Below, piece by piece: positions 1-10,883 of a stretch of 64,000 nt of DNA (the first letter of the stretch is position 1; each line of letters starts with the position of its first letter). The stretch covers positions 3,064,501 through 3,128,500 of the forward strand of contig NZ_CP073745.1 of the NCBI RefSeq assembly GCF_024397975.1, given 5' to 3'. This DNA is from Bacterioplanoides sp. SCSIO 12839. Its GTDB lineage: Bacteria > Pseudomonadota > Gammaproteobacteria > Pseudomonadales > Oceanobacteraceae. The notes beneath the pieces are model-generated. The model made no database searches, was not told the DNA's origin, and saw only the letters and a program-made list of their open reading frames with translations. The position numbers and the translations under genes are program-made.

Positions 1-10
1 AGTTCGTTTT

Positions 11-1306
11 ATGCAACGTATCGTCATTGTTGGCGGTGGCGCAGGCGGATTGGAACTGGCAACTCAACTCGGACGGTCATTAGGCCGAACGAGCAAAGCA
101 GAGATTGAACTGATTGATGCCAATCCGACTCACTTGTGGAAGCCATTACTACATGAAGTTGCCACCGGCGCTTTAGATTCAGGAATTGATGAACTGAATT
201 ATCGTGCCCATGGTAAAAAACATGGATTTAACTTCCAGTTAGGCCGGATGTCGGGCCTTGACCGCGACAATAAGCACATCATTCTGTCCCCTATGGTGGA
301 TGATCAGGGTGATGAAGTTCTGGCTGAACGCAAAGTGAGTTATGACACCCTGGTACTGGCACTGGGCAGTGTCACCAATGATTTTGGCACCCTTGGTGCC
401 AAAGAGCATTGTGTCTTTCTGGATAGCCGCAAACAAGCGGATAAATTCCACCAGACGTTGTTGAATGAATTTCTCAGAGCTAATGCCAAAAGTGGCGACA
501 ATGATCAGATTCGCGATCTGGATATCGCGATTGTTGGCGCAGGTGCAACCGGCGTCGAATTATCCGCTGAGCTATACAACACGGCTGAAGAATTAGTCAG
601 TTATGGCTTAAAAAACCTGAAGCCACAAAACCTGAAGGTTACCCTGATCGAAGCCGGCGAACGCATTCTTCCAGCATTGCCACAACGTATTTCAGCCGCA
701 GCCACAAAAGAGCTGGAAAAGCTGGGAGTCACCGTCAGAACCAATACTCTGATTACAGCTGCAACAGCAGAAGGCTTTGAAACAAAAGACCAGGGGCCGA
801 TCAAAGCCAAGTTAAAGGTCTGGGCTGCAGGGGTGAAAGCGCCTGAGTTTATGAAAACACTGGGACTGGAAACAAACCGCGTCAATCAGATTGTTGTGAA
901 CCGACATTTGCAGACAGAGGATGACAACATTTTTGCACTGGGTGACTGTGCCAGTATGCTGCAAGAGGATGGCAAACCCGTACCACCTCGGGCGCAGGCT
1001 GCACATCAACAAGCCAGCCATCTGTTTAAAGCACTCAAAGCCCGGCATAAAAATAAGCCAATGCCTGAGTTTGTTTACAAGGACAAAGGTTCACTCGTTT
1101 CACTCAGTCGTTACAGTACCGTTGGCAGCTTGATGGGTAACCTGACTCAAGGCTCAATGATGATTGAAGGCCGACTGGCAAGACTGGTTTATGTATCGTT
1201 ATACCGATTACATCAGATTGCATTACATGGTTATTGGCACACTATACTGCTGTCACTGGTCGGCCATATCAACAAGGTCATCAGACCCAGACTGAAGCTG
1301 CATTAA
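11..1306 (+). CDS. ndh: Type II NADH dehydrogenase (NDH-2)
   Basis: Single-subunit, non-proton-pumping NADH:quinone oxidoreductase of the respiratory chain, bound to the inner face of the membrane. The 431-residue protein has the normal length. An FAD-binding Rossmann motif opens it ([10 protein letters not shown], residues 4-13). A second dinucleotide fold for NADH follows ([17 protein letters not shown], from about residue 172), and the late FAD motif FALGDCA is near residue 306. The C-terminal 80 residues are hydrophobic and basic, fitting the membrane-anchoring region of the family. The ATG at 11 is directly before the glycine motif as expected; the promoter lies outside the window. Its 3' end overlaps the convergent AraC-type gene by 54 bases. 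Confidence 0.93.
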   Translation: MQRIVIVGGGAGGLELATQLGRSLGRTSKAEIELIDANPTHLWKPLLHEVATGALDSGIDELNYRAHGKKHGFNFQLGRMSGLDRDNKHIILSPMVDDQGDEVLAERKVSYDTLVLALGSVTNDFGTLGAKEHCVFLDSRKQADKFHQTLLNEFLRANAKSGDNDQIRDLDIAIVGAGATGVELSAELYNTAEELVSYGLKNLKPQNLKVTLIEAGERILPALPQRISAAATKELEKLGVTVRTNTLITAATAEGFETKDQGPIKAKLKVWAAGVKAPEFMKTLGLETNRVNQIVVNRHLQTEDDNIFALGDCASMLQEDGKPVPPRAQAAHQQASHLFKALKARHKNKPMPEFVYKDKGSLVSLSRYSTVGSLMGNLTQGSMMIEGRLARLVYVSLYRLHQIALHGYWHTILLSLVGHINKVIRPRLKLH

Positions 1307-2452
1307 CGGCTGATCATCCGCCAGGCGATAATCGCCTGGCGTCATCCCGGTCCAGCGTTTAAACGCTTTATAAAAAGCGCTGGGCTCTGTATACCCCACC
1401 ATATACGCCACTTCGTATAAAGGCAGTTCTTCGCTTTTCAATAACTCCAGCGATAACGTATGGCGAGCCTCATCCAACAAATTCTGGTAGTTAGTCCCTA
1501 AGGCTTTCAAACGTCGTTGCAAGTTACGAACACTGATTCCTAAACGCTCAGCCATGTATTCCTGAGAAACCTGACGCTCAAGTAAACACGCCTGAAGCAT
1601 GCCCTTAAGTTCACCGTAGACATCCAGATATTCTCTGAATTTATGATTGCCTTTCTCAAGATTGCGTAATTCATTGCGGTACAATTCAGGCTGCTGAAAA
1701 GGATTATTGCGTTGCCACAAAACTCTGGAAAAGCCTAACGCAAATACATCGGCTTCCATCACAGAAATATTCGCCAACGCTAAAGAGTCGGGCTGCCCCG
1801 AAGAATCTGACAGGCCAGAAAAACCAATTTTCTGGTAACAATCGGAAGGCAAATATAATGTCAGGTCATTTGAAAATTCAGTACCTTCGAGCATCGTCTG
1901 ACAAACAAAATACAATGTTGATGCGACCAGAACAGCGGCATAATTCAGCGTATTGTCTGAGGCCAAAGGCTTCAACACAATCCGTTTTTCTCCGGCATCA
2001 CTTTCTATATCAAACGCAATTCTGCCGACAACAGAATGTGAAAACCGACAGTATTGTGGCAGTACATTTTCAAAGCTATCGCCATAATGCAATAAACGAA
2101 TCAGAGATAAATCCTGAGCTGCCAGGTATTTCCCGGTAGAGACTAATAAACGATAGTCAAAACCTTGCTGCACCATATACAAATAGACGTCAGACAGGCG
2201 CGCAGCAGCCACCCAGCGTGGCAATGTCTGAGTTTGATTTAATTTAAGTAGTTGCCAAACAGGAGTAGTGTTTATGCCCCGGCTTTCCCAGAACGCCAGC
2301 AAATGCTGAATGATGGACACATCAACCTGAGCTGTTGAGTTTATATCCTTTCTCAACGTGGATTTTTGATTATTTATTATCACTTCCCGGTAAATAAGCT
2401 TATAAACATATCGCTGTAAGAATATAGATACAGAGATACAGATTTTAGGCAT
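1253..2452 (-). CDS. AraC-family transcriptional regulator
   Basis: DNA-binding regulator of the type with an N-terminal arabinose-binding-like domain (PF12625 family) and a C-terminal pair of helix-turn-helix motifs. The HTH region is clear: [20 protein letters not shown], then [20 protein letters not shown]. The open frame reaches back to 2566, but family proteins begin about 10-20 residues before the [10 protein letters not shown] block, so the upstream part is doubtful. I chose the ATG at 2452, which has GCAGG upstream; a GTG at 2383 is the main alternative and gives a length closer to the family. The ligand and targets are unknown. It converges on and overlaps the 3' end of ndh by 54 bases. 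Confidence 0.8.
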   Translation of the reverse strand: MPKICISVSIFLQRYVYKLIYREVIINNQKSTLRKDINSTAQVDVSIIQHLLAFWESRGINTTPVWQLLKLNQTQTLPRWVAAARLSDVYLYMVQQGFDYRLLVSTGKYLAAQDLSLIRLLHYGDSFENVLPQYCRFSHSVVGRIAFDIESDAGEKRIVLKPLASDNTLNYAAVLVASTLYFVCQTMLEGTEFSNDLTLYLPSDCYQKIGFSGLSDSSGQPDSLALANISVMEADVFALGFSRVLWQRNNPFQQPELYRNELRNLEKGNHKFREYLDVYGELKGMLQACLLERQVSQEYMAERLGISVRNLQRRLKALGTNYQNLLDEARHTLSLELLKSEELPLYEVAYMVGYTEPSAFYKAFKRWTGMTPGDYRLADDQPLMQLQSGSDDLVDMADQ

Positions 2453-2583
2453 ATACCTGCGAGTGTGTTTTCCAGTGGGTGTTCTGTCAATAGACTGAGA
2501 CGACAGAGAAACAAATGTCAGCGTAAAATATCCAGTGACGTTACAAAGACTGGAAATATGCGACAAAAAATAAAAGTTTTTTA

Positions 2584-3087
2584 TTACTGAGTATTATTCA
2601 GCTCATCCAGTGCGTAAGTAATATAGTCCTGAGAAAAACCACGATACGCCATAAAACGATAAAGTTTCTGCTTACGATTCGGGTCATTTTCTTTCAGTGA
2701 ATGGTATTTTTTTTTCAGTGTTTGCAAGGCACTGTCATACCAATCGCCCTCAAAAGACTCAAACGTCAAAGTAATCGTCTGGGCATTAATTCCTTTTTCT
2801 TTCAGTTCCTGGCGAATGCGCAAAGGACCAAGGCCACGAGCAAAGCGTGAGTTCAGAAATGACTCCGCAAAGCGTAAATCTGATTGCCACTGACGTTGCT
2901 GAAGGTCGTCTAACAACTGCTCAAGTATTTCAATCTTTTCGCAACGAGACTTAAGTTTTCGAAATAATTCAAGGCGGGAATAATCACGCCGCGACAGCAG
3001 ATCGACCGCTGCCCGACGCAATTCATTTTCATCGAGGAAATCAGGCTTCTTCTGCTGCATCCACATCTTCGGCAGCCGATTCTTCAT
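2584..3087 (-). CDS. recX: Regulatory protein RecX
   Basis: RecX binds RecA filaments and limits RecA recombinase and co-protease activity. The protein (up to 167 residues) is small, basic and helical, with the three-helix repeats of Rec[20 protein letters not shown] near the start and [17 protein letters not shown] in the middle. The gene overlaps the end of recA. The longest frame starts at 3087; internal ATGs at 3066 and 3060 would shorten the overlap, and none has a strong ribosome-binding site, so translation is probably coupled to recA. The recA-recX arrangement and the LexA box upstream of recA imply co-induction in the SOS response. Confidence 0.92.
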   Translation of the reverse strand: MKNRLPKMWMQQKKPDFLDENELRRAAVDLLSRRDYSRLELFRKLKSRCEKIEILEQLLDDLQQRQWQSDLRFAESFLNSRFARGLGPLRIRQELKEKGINAQTITLTFESFEGDWYDSALQTLKKKYHSLKENDPNRKQKLYRFMAYRGFSQDYITYALDELNNTQ

Positions 3088-4078
3088 TTGAGATATTTAG
3101 CAACTGGGCACGAATCTGAGCTTCAATTTCAGCGGCCATTTCAGGATTTTCTTCCAGGAACTTGGAAGCGTTAGCTTTACCCTGACCAATCTTATTGCCT
3201 TTGTAGCTATACCAGGCTCCAGACTTCTCAACCAGCTCACATTTCACACCCAGGTCAATAACCTCACCCATGTGGTAAATGCCCTGACCATACATAATCT
3301 GGAATTCTGCCTGGCGGAACGGTGGTGATACTTTGTTTTTCACCACTTTCACCCGGGTTTCGTTACCAACAATTTCATCACCCTGCTTCACTGAACCGGT
3401 ACGACGAATATCCAAACGAACAGATGAGTAGAATTTTAATGCATTACCACCGGTGGTGGTTTCCGGGCTACCAAACATCACACCAATTTTCATACGAATC
3501 TGGTTAATAAAGATCACCAGACAGTTCGCATTTTTAACGTTGGCGGTAATTTTACGCAGCGCCTGAGACATCAGACGAGCCTGTAAGCCAACGTGGGAAT
3601 CACCCATATCGCCTTCAATTTCAGCTTTTGGTGTTAACGCCGCAACGGAGTCCACCACAATCACATCAACCGCACCAGAACGAACCAAGCTGTCACAGAT
3701 TTCCAGTGCCTGTTCACCCGTATCCGGCTGTGATACCAGCAGGCTATCCAGATCAATACCCAGCTTCTCGGCATACAGTGGATCTAACGCGTGCTCCGCA
3801 TCAATGATGGCAACGGTTTTGCCAGCCTTTTGCGCCTGTGCCATCGCTGACAAACACATGGTGGTTTTACCTGAGCTTTCCGGGCCATAAATCTCAACAA
3901 TACGGCCCATTGGCAGACCGCCAATGCCCAAAGCAATATCAAGCCCCAGAGAACCAGTGGAAACCGCCGGAATCGCTTCACGTGGTTGTTCACCCATCTT
4001 CATGATGGCGCCTTTACCAAACTGACGTTCAATCTGGCCCAGTGCAGCATCAAGCGCTTTTTGCTTATTCGCGTCCAT
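3041..4078 (-). CDS. recA: Recombinase RecA
   Basis: ATP-dependent strand-exchange protein and SOS co-protease. At 345 residues it has normal length. The Walker A loop GPESSGKTT is at residues 65-73, and the L2/DNA-binding region [20 protein letters not shown] and the acidic C-terminus [14 protein letters not shown] are both present. AAGGA lies about 6 bases before the ATG at 4078. A LexA-type operator (4138-4153) sits 60 bases upstream. It forms a unit with recX and is divergent from mutS. Confidence 0.99.
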   Translation of the reverse strand: MDANKQKALDAALGQIERQFGKGAIMKMGEQPREAIPAVSTGSLGLDIALGIGGLPMGRIVEIYGPESSGKTTMCLSAMAQAQKAGKTVAIIDAEHALDPLYAEKLGIDLDSLLVSQPDTGEQALEICDSLVRSGAVDVIVVDSVAALTPKAEIEGDMGDSHVGLQARLMSQALRKITANVKNANCLVIFINQIRMKIGVMFGSPETTTGGNALKFYSSVRLDIRRTGSVKQGDEIVGNETRVKVVKNKVSPPFRQAEFQIMYGQGIYHMGEVIDLGVKCELVEKSGAWYSYKGNKIGQGKANASKFLEENPEMAAEIEAQIRAQLLNISNEESAAEDVDAAEEA

Positions 4079-4137
4079 AAAGAATTCCTTTAATGTTTAA
4101 CCATTCAGACCGGCGGGTGAAACACCTGTTTCGATCA

Positions 4138-4153
4138 CTGTAAATTTAACCAG
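4138..4153. promoter_or_regulatory. LexA (SOS) box upstream of recA
   Basis: The sequence CTGTAAATTTAACCAG matches the CTG-N10-CAG consensus, with an AT-rich centre and flanking bases (ca..ta) close to the Escherichia coli form. It lies 60 bases before the recA start, where the operator is expected. The same intergenic region serves mutS on the other strand, but the box is about 170 bases from that start. Confidence 0.85.
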
Positions 4154-4320
4154 TATTTAACCATAGCTTTTTTTAGTCGCCAACCCCTTCGGAGTAAAAA
4201 ATACTGGAAAGATATACAGGAATTTTTTAACGGCTTTTTTCACCCCTCTCCCTTACAATTCCCTCTTTCATTTTTCACTCGTATTTGTATCCACTATCTA
4301 CGCGATTAAGGACACCTGTC

Positions 4321-6981
4321 ATGGCAGCTCAGCCCAGCACCAAACATACTCCAATGATGCAGCAATACCTGCGTATTAAGGCCGACTTTCCTGACACTAT
4401 TCTGTTCTATCGCATGGGCGACTTTTATGAGCTGTTTTATGACGATGCCAAAAAGGCAGCGCAACTGCTCGACATCACCTTAACGGCTCGTGGTAAAAGC
4501 GGCGATGGTCAGCCAATCCCGATGGCCGGTGTGCCATTTCATGCCGCAGAGAACTATGTTGCCAAGCTGGTCAAGCAAGGAGTATCGGTCGCCATTGCTG
4601 AACAAATCGGTGACCCGGCGACCAGCAAAGGACCGGTAGAACGCAAAGTGGTTCGGGTATTAACACCCGGCACACTAACCGATGAAGCGTTATTAGATGA
4701 ACGCAGTGACAACCTACTGGTTGCCTTGTGCTCAGATCAGCAACGCCATGGCCTGGCGGTATTGGAAATCAGCTCAGGACGGTTTTCGGTATTAGAAGTC
4801 GATGGTGAAGAAGCTTTACTGGCCGAAGTTTAGCGTCTGCGTCCGGCGGAATTATTGGCAAATGAAGAGAATGTTTATCCGGAGATGATCAGCGAGCGCA
4901 TGGGCTTTAAGCGCATGGCGCCCTGGCATTTTGAATCAGACACCGCGCTACGACTGCTAACGCAACAATTAAAAACCCGCGATTTACGGGGCTTTGGCTG
5001 TGAAGCCATGACAGTAGCCATTCGTGCCGCTGGCGCCTTGTTGCATTACGCTCAAGACACCCAACGTAACAATCTGCCACACATTCGTACACTCACCGTG
5101 GAGCAGCCAGACGATGCCATTGTGATTGACCCTGCATCGCGCCGTAATCTGGAAATCGACATCAACCAGAAAGGTGATGATCAGTACACCCTGACCTGGA
5201 TTATGGATAAAACCGCCACCGCCATGGGCAGCCGTTTGTTAAAACGCTGGCTCAACCGGCCAATTCGGGATCAGCAACAACTGCAACAACGCCAAGGCTT
5301 TATTCGCCAACTGATTGATGGCTACGCTTGGGAAGGCATCCATAAAGCGCTAAAACAGGTAGGCGATATCGAACGAATTTTATCTCGCGTGGCATTGGGT
5401 TCTGCCCGCCCTCGGGATCTGGCACGTTTGCGCGATGCGTACACCGTATTACCTGATATTCGCCAACAATTGCGTGACCTGGATACACCACTGGCAGCGG
5501 CGTTACACGATCGGGCGCAGGAATTTCCGCATTGGGTTGAGCGTTTAACCCAAGCCATTATTGAAAATCCGCCGGTGGTGATTCGTGATGGCGGAGTGAT
5601 TGCCGAAGGTTACGATGCCGAGCTGGATGAGCTGCGTGGCCTGAGTGAAAACGCCGGAGACTTTCTGGTCAAACTGGAAGAGCGGGAAAAACAGCGCACC
5701 GGCCTGAACACCTTAAAAGTCGGCTACAACCGGGTGCATGGTTACTATATTGAAATCAGCAAAGCTCAGTCGGATCAGGCGCCTACCGAGTACATCCGTC
5801 GCCAGACACTGAAAAATGCTGAACGTTTTATCACTCCCGAATTAAAAGAGTTTGAAGACAAAGCACTGAGTGCCAAAAGCCGCGCATTAAGCCGGGAAAA
5901 AATGCTGTATGAAACTCTGGTTCGCGAGTTAGGCGAAGACCTGATCAATTTGCAGGTCAGTGCAGCGGCCTTATCCGAACTCGACGTGCTCACTAACCTA
6001 GCGGAACGGGCGGAAACCTTACGCTTTGCACAACCACAACTGGTTGATGAATCGGTCTTACATATTCAGCAAGGCCGCCATCCGGTGGTGGAAAACCTGA
6101 TTACCGACCCGTTTGTCGCCAACGACACCCAGCTAGATCAGCAACAACGGATGCAGATTATTACCGGCCCCAACATGGGCGGTAAATCGACCTATATGCG
6201 TCAGGTGGCAGTAATCACCCTGCTGGCCTATGTTGGCAGCTATGTTCCGGCGGAAGCTGTCACTTTGGGGCCGATTGATCGTATCTTTACCCGCATGGGC
6301 AGCGCCGATGATGTCGCCGGTGGCCGTTCAACCTTTATGGTGGAAATGACCGAAACCGCCAACATCCTTCATAACGCCAGCGAAAATAGCCTGGTGCTGA
6401 TGGATGAGGTCGGTCGTGGCACCAGCACCTTTGATGGCTTATCTCTGGCCTGGGCCAGTGCAGCCCACCTGGCCGATTCCATTAATGCGTTTACCTTGTT
6501 CGCCACTCACTACTTTGAAATGACTGCTCTGCCCGAACAGCATGACAATGCCTGCAATGTCCATCTGAAAGCGACCGAGCACGACGATAAAATTATCTTC
6601 CTGCATTCGGTTGAACAAGGGCCAGCCAACCAGAGTTATGGTTTGCAGGTCGCACAGTTAGCCGGTGTGCCGACCAATGTCATCACTCAGGCCAAAACGC
6701 AACTACAACAACTGGAGCAGCAAGCGCCGACTCAGGTACAACCTGCGTCACAAGAACCGGCCGCTAGCGCTCAGGCCGCTGCCGAACAGCCAGCTCAGCC
6801 TCAAAACCAATCACAAACCGACATCCAACATCAACCCCAGTCCCAACATCAGCCCCAGCAAGGTGATATGTTCTCTGTGATGCCATCGGTTGTGGAAGAG
6901 AAACTCGGCACACTGGATCTGGATAATATGACGCCACGACAAGCGCTGGAGAGCTTGTATCACTTAAAAGAGTTGCTCTGA
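4321..6981 (+). pseudogene. mutS: DNA mismatch-repair protein MutS, interrupted by an in-frame TAG
   Basis: MutS recognises mismatched bases and starts repair with MutL. The reading frame starts at ATG 4321 (AAGGA about 10 bases upstream) and stays in one frame to 6981, but codon 171 (4831-4833) is TAG. On either side the protein is well conserved: the mismatch domain with [11 protein letters not shown], then after the stop RLRPAELL, the clamp domain, the Walker A loop [15 protein letters not shown] near residue 617, and FATHYFEMT. No frameshift is present. Without the stop it would have 886 residues; a Gln/Ala/Pro-rich stretch at about residues 797-849 accounts for the excess over the usual 850-860. 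The codon is one base from CAG or GAG. It is either a real nonsense mutation, expected to give a mutator phenotype unless suppressed, or a sequencing error. The segment after 4855 lacks the mismatch-binding domain. Confidence 0.93.
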
Positions 6982-7013
6982 TTCCACTCCCGTTTTAAAA
7001 ATTACTTATGAAA

Positions 7014-7038
7014 ACCACTTATATAAGGTGGTCTTTTT
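7014..7038 (+). terminator. Rho-independent terminator after mutS
   Basis: ACCACTTATATAAGGTGGT forms a hairpin followed by CTTTTT, 32 bases after the mutS stop codon. Confidence 0.7.
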
Positions 7039-7203
7039 AGAACCAGACTAATGGAAACTATAACCCATTGGTCTGGTCGGAAGCTTGCGGCCCGGGCAAG
7101 GGCTACCTAAAATTGCCGACTAATTATTAAAAATATGCTGACTCGCTCGATTTTGATTGCAGCGGCAAACCGAATTATTTGATGACAACTAGGAGATTAC
7201 CGC

Positions 7204-7533
7204 ATGGCTTTTGTGGTGACTGATAACTGTGTGAAATGTAAGTACACCGACTGTGTTGAGGTGTGCCCGGTTGATTGCTTCTACGAAGGCCCGAATTTTC
7301 TGGTAATTCACCCGGATGAATGTATTGATTGCGCGCTGTGTGAACCAGAATGTCCGGCACAGGCGATTTTCTCAGAAGATGAAGTACCGGCTGGTCAGGA
7401 ACAATACATTGAACTGAACGCGGAACTGGCGGAAGAATGGGTGGATAACAACATCACCGAACAAAAAGACCCGTTACCGGATGCTGAAGAATGGGATGGC
7501 GTACCCGACAAGCTGGAACATCTGGAACGCTAA
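7204..7533 (+). CDS. fdxA: Ferredoxin FdxA (7-iron, 3Fe-4S/4Fe-4S)
   Basis: Small cytoplasmic electron carrier with one 3Fe-4S and one 4Fe-4S cluster, of the Azotobacter ferredoxin I type. Cysteines lie at 9, 12, 17, 21, 25, 40, 43, 46 and 50, including the motifs [17 protein letters not shown] and [11 protein letters not shown]. The spacing C9-x7-C17 fits the 3Fe site, and the 109-residue length with an acidic C-terminal tail is typical. A strong AGGAG lies 9 bases before the ATG. The gene has its own terminator and follows mutS, as in Pseudomonas and relatives. The redox partner is not evident. Confidence 0.95.
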   Translation: MAFVVTDNCVKCKYTDCVEVCPVDCFYEGPNFLVIHPDECIDCALCEPECPAQAIFSEDEVPAGQEQYIELNAELAEEWVDNNITEQKDPLPDAEEWDGVPDKLEHLER

Positions 7534-7584
7534 CCGAGCAAACTATTGTTGTAGCACGGTGTTTTAGCACCTTCTTCAAAGCAT

Positions 7585-7622
7585 AAAAAAAGCGGAAGCC
7601 TTACCAGCTTCCGCTTTTTTAT
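7585..7622. terminator. Bidirectional terminator between fdxA and rpoS
   Basis: A perfect 9-bp stem AGCGGAAGC / GCTTCCGCT with a 7-base loop is flanked by an A-run on the left and a T-run on the right, so it can end both fdxA (+) and rpoS (-). The rest of 7534-7818 holds nothing I can recognise. Confidence 0.88.
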
Positions 7623-7818
7623 TGTTATAACTTTTATCGCTATAACACCAACTCACAACATGCCGTTAAAACAAACACAATGCGGGAGTTCATTTGCCTC
7701 TCCGGCATGCTCAACCGATACCTTGTAATTCGGTTATCAAGCTATCGCCATTAGTATGTCAGCTGGTTGTTTTTTATATCTGCTGCTTAGATTTCACCAA
7801 ACTCAGATTTTGCCACTC

Positions 7819-8784
7819 TCAAATTTCACCAAAAAGGGTCATCGCGTTCAGACCTTGTTTTTCCATGATCTCGCGCAGACGCTTCAGAGCTTCAACCTGA
7901 ATCTGGCGAACACGCTCACGGGTCAGACCAATTTCACGGCCCACATCTTCCAAGGTGCTGGTTTCGTAACCGCGCAGACCGAAGCGACGGGATAATACCT
8001 CACGTTGTTTTTCTGGCAGCTCTTCAATCCACTGGCCCAGGTTGGCGTGAATGTCCTGATTCTGCAGCTCTTCACTTGGGTCAGACACACGTTCATCTGC
8101 AATGGTATCCAGTACAGACTTGTCAGAGCTTGGACCTAATGGCGTGTCTACCGAAGTAACACGCTCATTCAGCTTCAGCATGCGCTTAACGTCCGCTACC
8201 GGCTTTTCTAACAGCTCAGCAATCTCTTCTGCGGTTGGCTCATGATCCAGCTTCTGAGTCAGCTCGCGGGCAGCACGCAGGTAAACATTTAATTCTTTGA
8301 CTACATGAATCGGCAGACGGATGGTGCGGGTCTGATTCATGATGGCACGTTCGATGGTCTGGCGAATCCACCAGGTTGCGTAGGTTGAGAAACGGAAACC
8401 ACGCTCCGGATCGAACTTTTCAACGGCACGAATCAGGCCCAGGTTGCCTTCTTCGATCAGATCCAGCAGTGATAAACCACGATTCACGTAACGACGGGAG
8501 ATTTTTACCACCAGTCGCAGGTTACTTTCGATCATACGACGACGGCCCATTTCGTCACCTTTGCGAGCCAGACGTGCGTAATGCACTTCTTCTTCGGCTG
8601 ACAATAACGGTGAGAAGCCAATTTCGTTCAGATATAACTGAGTTGCGTCCAGTGCTTTATATGAGGTATCTGCGGCAAAACGTTCGTCTGATTTTGCCTC
8701 ATCGCCTGACTCTTCAACCAGAGCCAGTGCTTCTACATCTTCAAAAACGTCTTCTTCGCGTAATTCACGTTGTTGTGCTGCCAT
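7819..8784 (-). CDS. rpoS: RNA polymerase sigma factor RpoS
   Basis: Stationary-phase and general-stress sigma factor. Region 1.2-2 is very well conserved ([18 protein letters not shown]; core-binding and -10 recognition segment [18 protein letters not shown]), as are region 3 and region 4.2 ([19 protein letters not shown]). I chose the ATG at 8784, which follows AAGGCGGG and gives 321 residues; an in-frame ATG at 8814 lacks a ribosome-binding site. The N-terminal 40 residues are acidic and variable, as in other RpoS proteins. It lies downstream of nlpD in the same orientation; by analogy with enterobacteria an rpoS promoter may lie inside nlpD. Confidence 0.98.
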   Translation of the reverse strand: MAAQQRELREEDVFEDVEALALVEESGDEAKSDERFAADTSYKALDATQLYLNEIGFSPLLSAEEEVHYARLARKGDEMGRRRMIESNLRLVVKISRRYVNRGLSLLDLIEEGNLGLIRAVEKFDPERGFRFSTYATWWIRQTIERAIMNQTRTIRLPIHVVKELNVYLRAARELTQKLDHEPTAEEIAELLEKPVADVKRMLKLNERVTSVDTPLGPSSDKSVLDTIADERVSDPSEELQNQDIHANLGQWIEELPEKQREVLSRRFGLRGYETSTLEDVGREIGLTRERVRQIQVEALKRLREIMEKQGLNAMTLFGEI

Positions 8785-8893
8785 GTCGTTTCCCGCCTTG
8801 TTTAGTGTGATCATCCTGAATCTGAACCGAAACAGATTTCATACCAGAACGATTGATTACTTTTTATCCACTCAAGTCCGGGATTCGGAATCC

Positions 8894-9664
8894 TTACCTC
8901 CGTTTGGCAGGTAAGTGCTTAAGTGGATCAACCGGCTTGCCGTTTTTGCGGATCTCAAAGTGAAGTTTCACTTTGTCGGTACCAGTAGATCCTATTTCGG
9001 CAATCTTCTGGCCAGCTTTAACAACGTCTTGTTCACTGACCACAATCCGGCTGGTATGGGCGTAGGCACTGAGGTATGTCTCATTGTGTTTGACGATTAC
9101 CAGGTTGCCATAACCCCGTAGTCCACGTCCCGCGTAAACTACGGTTCCAGCCGCTGCTGCCAAAACAGATTCACCCAAAGCACCGTCGATATCAATCCCC
9201 TTATTCACCGGCTTTTTGGTCGAAAAACGGCTAATTAAACGACCGTTCACTGGCCACATCCACTTTGCATTCGAAGTGCTGGCAGCAGTAAGTGGCGCGC
9301 TATGACTGTTTTTAACTTCAGGCTGAGATTTGACGGTGTTCGGCACTGGTGGTTTTGACGGTTTTTCGACACTGCGACTGGCCTGAGTCGTCTTAGGCCT
9401 TGGTACATTACGAACGTCAATTTTTTGTCCTGGGTAGATGGTATAGGGGGCTGATATCGAGTTAGTGTTTGCTAACGTTCTAAAGTCTAGCCCGTAGCGC
9501 CAGGCAATCGAGAACAAGGTCTCACCTTTTTTCACATGATGGAATCCCGGCGTCTTTTCCTCACTACTGAACTTTCTTTCAACTGAAACAAAATCTCGAC
9601 TGGAGAGGCATCCTGTTACGAGTGTAACTAACATGACTAATATGACAGGGGAGGTAATTTTCAT
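8894..9664 (-). CDS. nlpD: Lipoprotein NlpD (LysM and degenerate M23/LytM domains)
   Basis: Outer-membrane lipoprotein that activates the cell-separation amidase AmiC. From ATG 9664 the protein has a lipoprotein signal ending in the lipobox LVTGC, a LysM peptidoglycan-binding domain (VKKGETLFSIAWRYGLDFRT), a Pro/Lys/Ser-rich linker and a C-terminal M23 fold. Catalytic residues of active M23 enzymes are missing: the HxGxD motif reads NKGIDID and the HxH motif reads KLHFEIR. This matches the non-hydrolytic activator role of the family. A GTG at 9694 would add 10 residues before the signal peptide and is less likely. It precedes rpoS, the usual arrangement. Confidence 0.95.
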   Translation of the reverse strand: MKITSPVILVMLVTLVTGCLSSRDFVSVERKFSSEEKTPGFHHVKKGETLFSIAWRYGLDFRTLANTNSISAPYTIYPGQKIDVRNVPRPKTTQASRSVEKPSKPPVPNTVKSQPEVKNSHSAPLTAASTSNAKWMWPVNGRLISRFSTKKPVNKGIDIDGALGESVLAAAAGTVVYAGRGLRGYGNLVIVKHNETYLSAYAHTSRIVVSEQDVVKAGQKIAEIGSTGTDKVKLHFEIRKNGKPVDPLKHLPAKRR

Positions 9665-9846
9665 GATTGCCCATAGATGGTTATTTTTTGACACTCAGAA
9701 ACGACAGCTTTTTGTTTTGTGACGAATTCCACGCTCTTTCTAACCATTCAAAATTAAAATTAAAATAGTTATTCCAAAAAACTCTAAAAAAAAGAATTTT
9801 TTTACTCCAAAAGATCTTTCTATACGCTAGTCATACGCTCAGATAC

Positions 9847-9875
9847 AAAAAAGCGGCAGAACTAACCTGCCGCTT
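9847..9875 (-). terminator. Terminator downstream of the DUF368 gene
   Basis: Read on the minus strand, a 9-bp stem AAGCGGCAG / CTGCCGCTT with a 7-base loop is followed by a T-run. It lies 57 bases after the DUF368 stop codon, separating that gene from nlpD-rpoS. Confidence 0.85.
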
Positions 9876-9931
9876 CATTCTTTTACTGAACACTTGTTTG
9901 CATATTTTTCAAACAGCAACTACCGCTTTCA

Positions 9932-10831
9932 TCAACGTGATTGTGCCACTTTTTCTAATATAAGCACGCATGCAGCACCAACAATCATCAAAGCAGCGGC
10001 AACAATGATGGCATCGACTGGCTGCTCAAGCGGCAAAATATTGCTCTGCAGGAAAGGAACTTCCTCTCCTTTGGAGTTGATCCGAGTACTGATCGTTTCT
10101 TTCCAGGGCCAGACTTTTGTCAGTGAGCCCAACATAAACCCGGTCAAGAGTGAGAACATGACATCTTTATAATGATGCAAGCACCAACTGAGAATACGGG
10201 AAAACACCAGCAGGCCAACCCCAGCACCACCAGCAAACAACACCATGACACCAAGATCCAGCGCTTTTAATGCACTCAGAACCGGTTCATACAGGCCCAT
10301 CAGCAGCAGAATAAAGCTGCCGGAAATCCCAGGCAGAATCATGGCACAAATAGCAATACTCCCAGCACCAAACAGAACCAACGGCGTCGGCTCAAGTGAG
10401 GACGGCGATGCCAGGCTGATGCCCGCTGCGATGATAATACCTGCAAGTAACGTCATTCCTTTACGGAGGTTCCAGCCCCGAATCTCTTTGCCGATATGCC
10501 AGCTGGAGGCAATGATCAAACCAAAGAAGAAAGACCATAATAATTCCGGCTGTGTCAGTAATAAGTAATGCAGCACTTTCGCCAAGGATAACAACGCCAG
10601 TAATACACCACTGCCTAATACCAGCAGAAAGGTACCATTAATAGCTTGCCAGGCCGCCTTTGGCCCCTGCTTAAACAAGGTTTGCAGCGCATTCAGATTA
10701 ATGCTTTTAATCGAATCCAGCAGCTCGGTATAGATGCCGGTAATAAAGGCGATTGTGCCACCAGACACACCGGGAACTACATCTGCCGCTCCCATAGCAA
10801 TGCCTTTCAGAAACAGCCATAGGTGCTTCAT
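9932..10831 (-). CDS. DUF368 family polyprenyl-phosphate transporter (PopT-like)
   Basis: Integral membrane protein of the DUF368 family, members of which recycle undecaprenyl phosphate across the cytoplasmic membrane for cell-wall synthesis. The 299-residue protein begins with the family signature GIAMGAADVVPGVSGGTIAF and repeats a similar motif at CAMILPGISGSFILLLMG, typical of the internal inverted repeat. About eight hydrophobic segments are visible. It is in the same orientation as pcm (53 bases upstream) and has its own terminator. The function is assigned from the family. Confidence 0.88.
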   Translation of the reverse strand: MKHLWLFLKGIAMGAADVVPGVSGGTIAFITGIYTELLDSIKSINLNALQTLFKQGPKAAWQAINGTFLLVLGSGVLLALLSLAKVLHYLLLTQPELLWSFFFGLIIASSWHIGKEIRGWNLRKGMTLLAGIIIAAGISLASPSSLEPTPLVLFGAGSIAICAMILPGISGSFILLLMGLYEPVLSALKALDLGVMVLFAGGAGVGLLVFSRILSWCLHHYKDVMFSLLTGFMLGSLTKVWPWKETISTRINSKGEEVPFLQSNILPLEQPVDAIIVAAALMIVGAACVLILEKVAQSR

Positions 10832-10883
10832 AAGGTTTCCTTAAAGGTAAAAGTGATAAATATGTACCGGCTAATTGAGAGCC

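Noticed and set aside
4831-4833. Genome-wide reassignment of TAG to an amino acid
   Set aside because: TAG ends the TSUP permease gene at 44099-44101 at the expected family length, and no other internal TAG was noticed in the annotated genes.
4855-6981. Separate gene for a short MutS-like (MutS2-type) protein
   Set aside because: It is in the same frame as the upstream mutS fragment, conserved sequence runs directly through the TAG, and its start would be a TTG without ribosome-binding site. It is the 3' part of an interrupted mutS.
7534-7818. RsmZ-type small RNA between fdxA and rpoS, as in Pseudomonas
   Set aside because: The repeated GGA hairpin motifs of RsmZ are missing; apart from the terminator, no structured RNA is visible.
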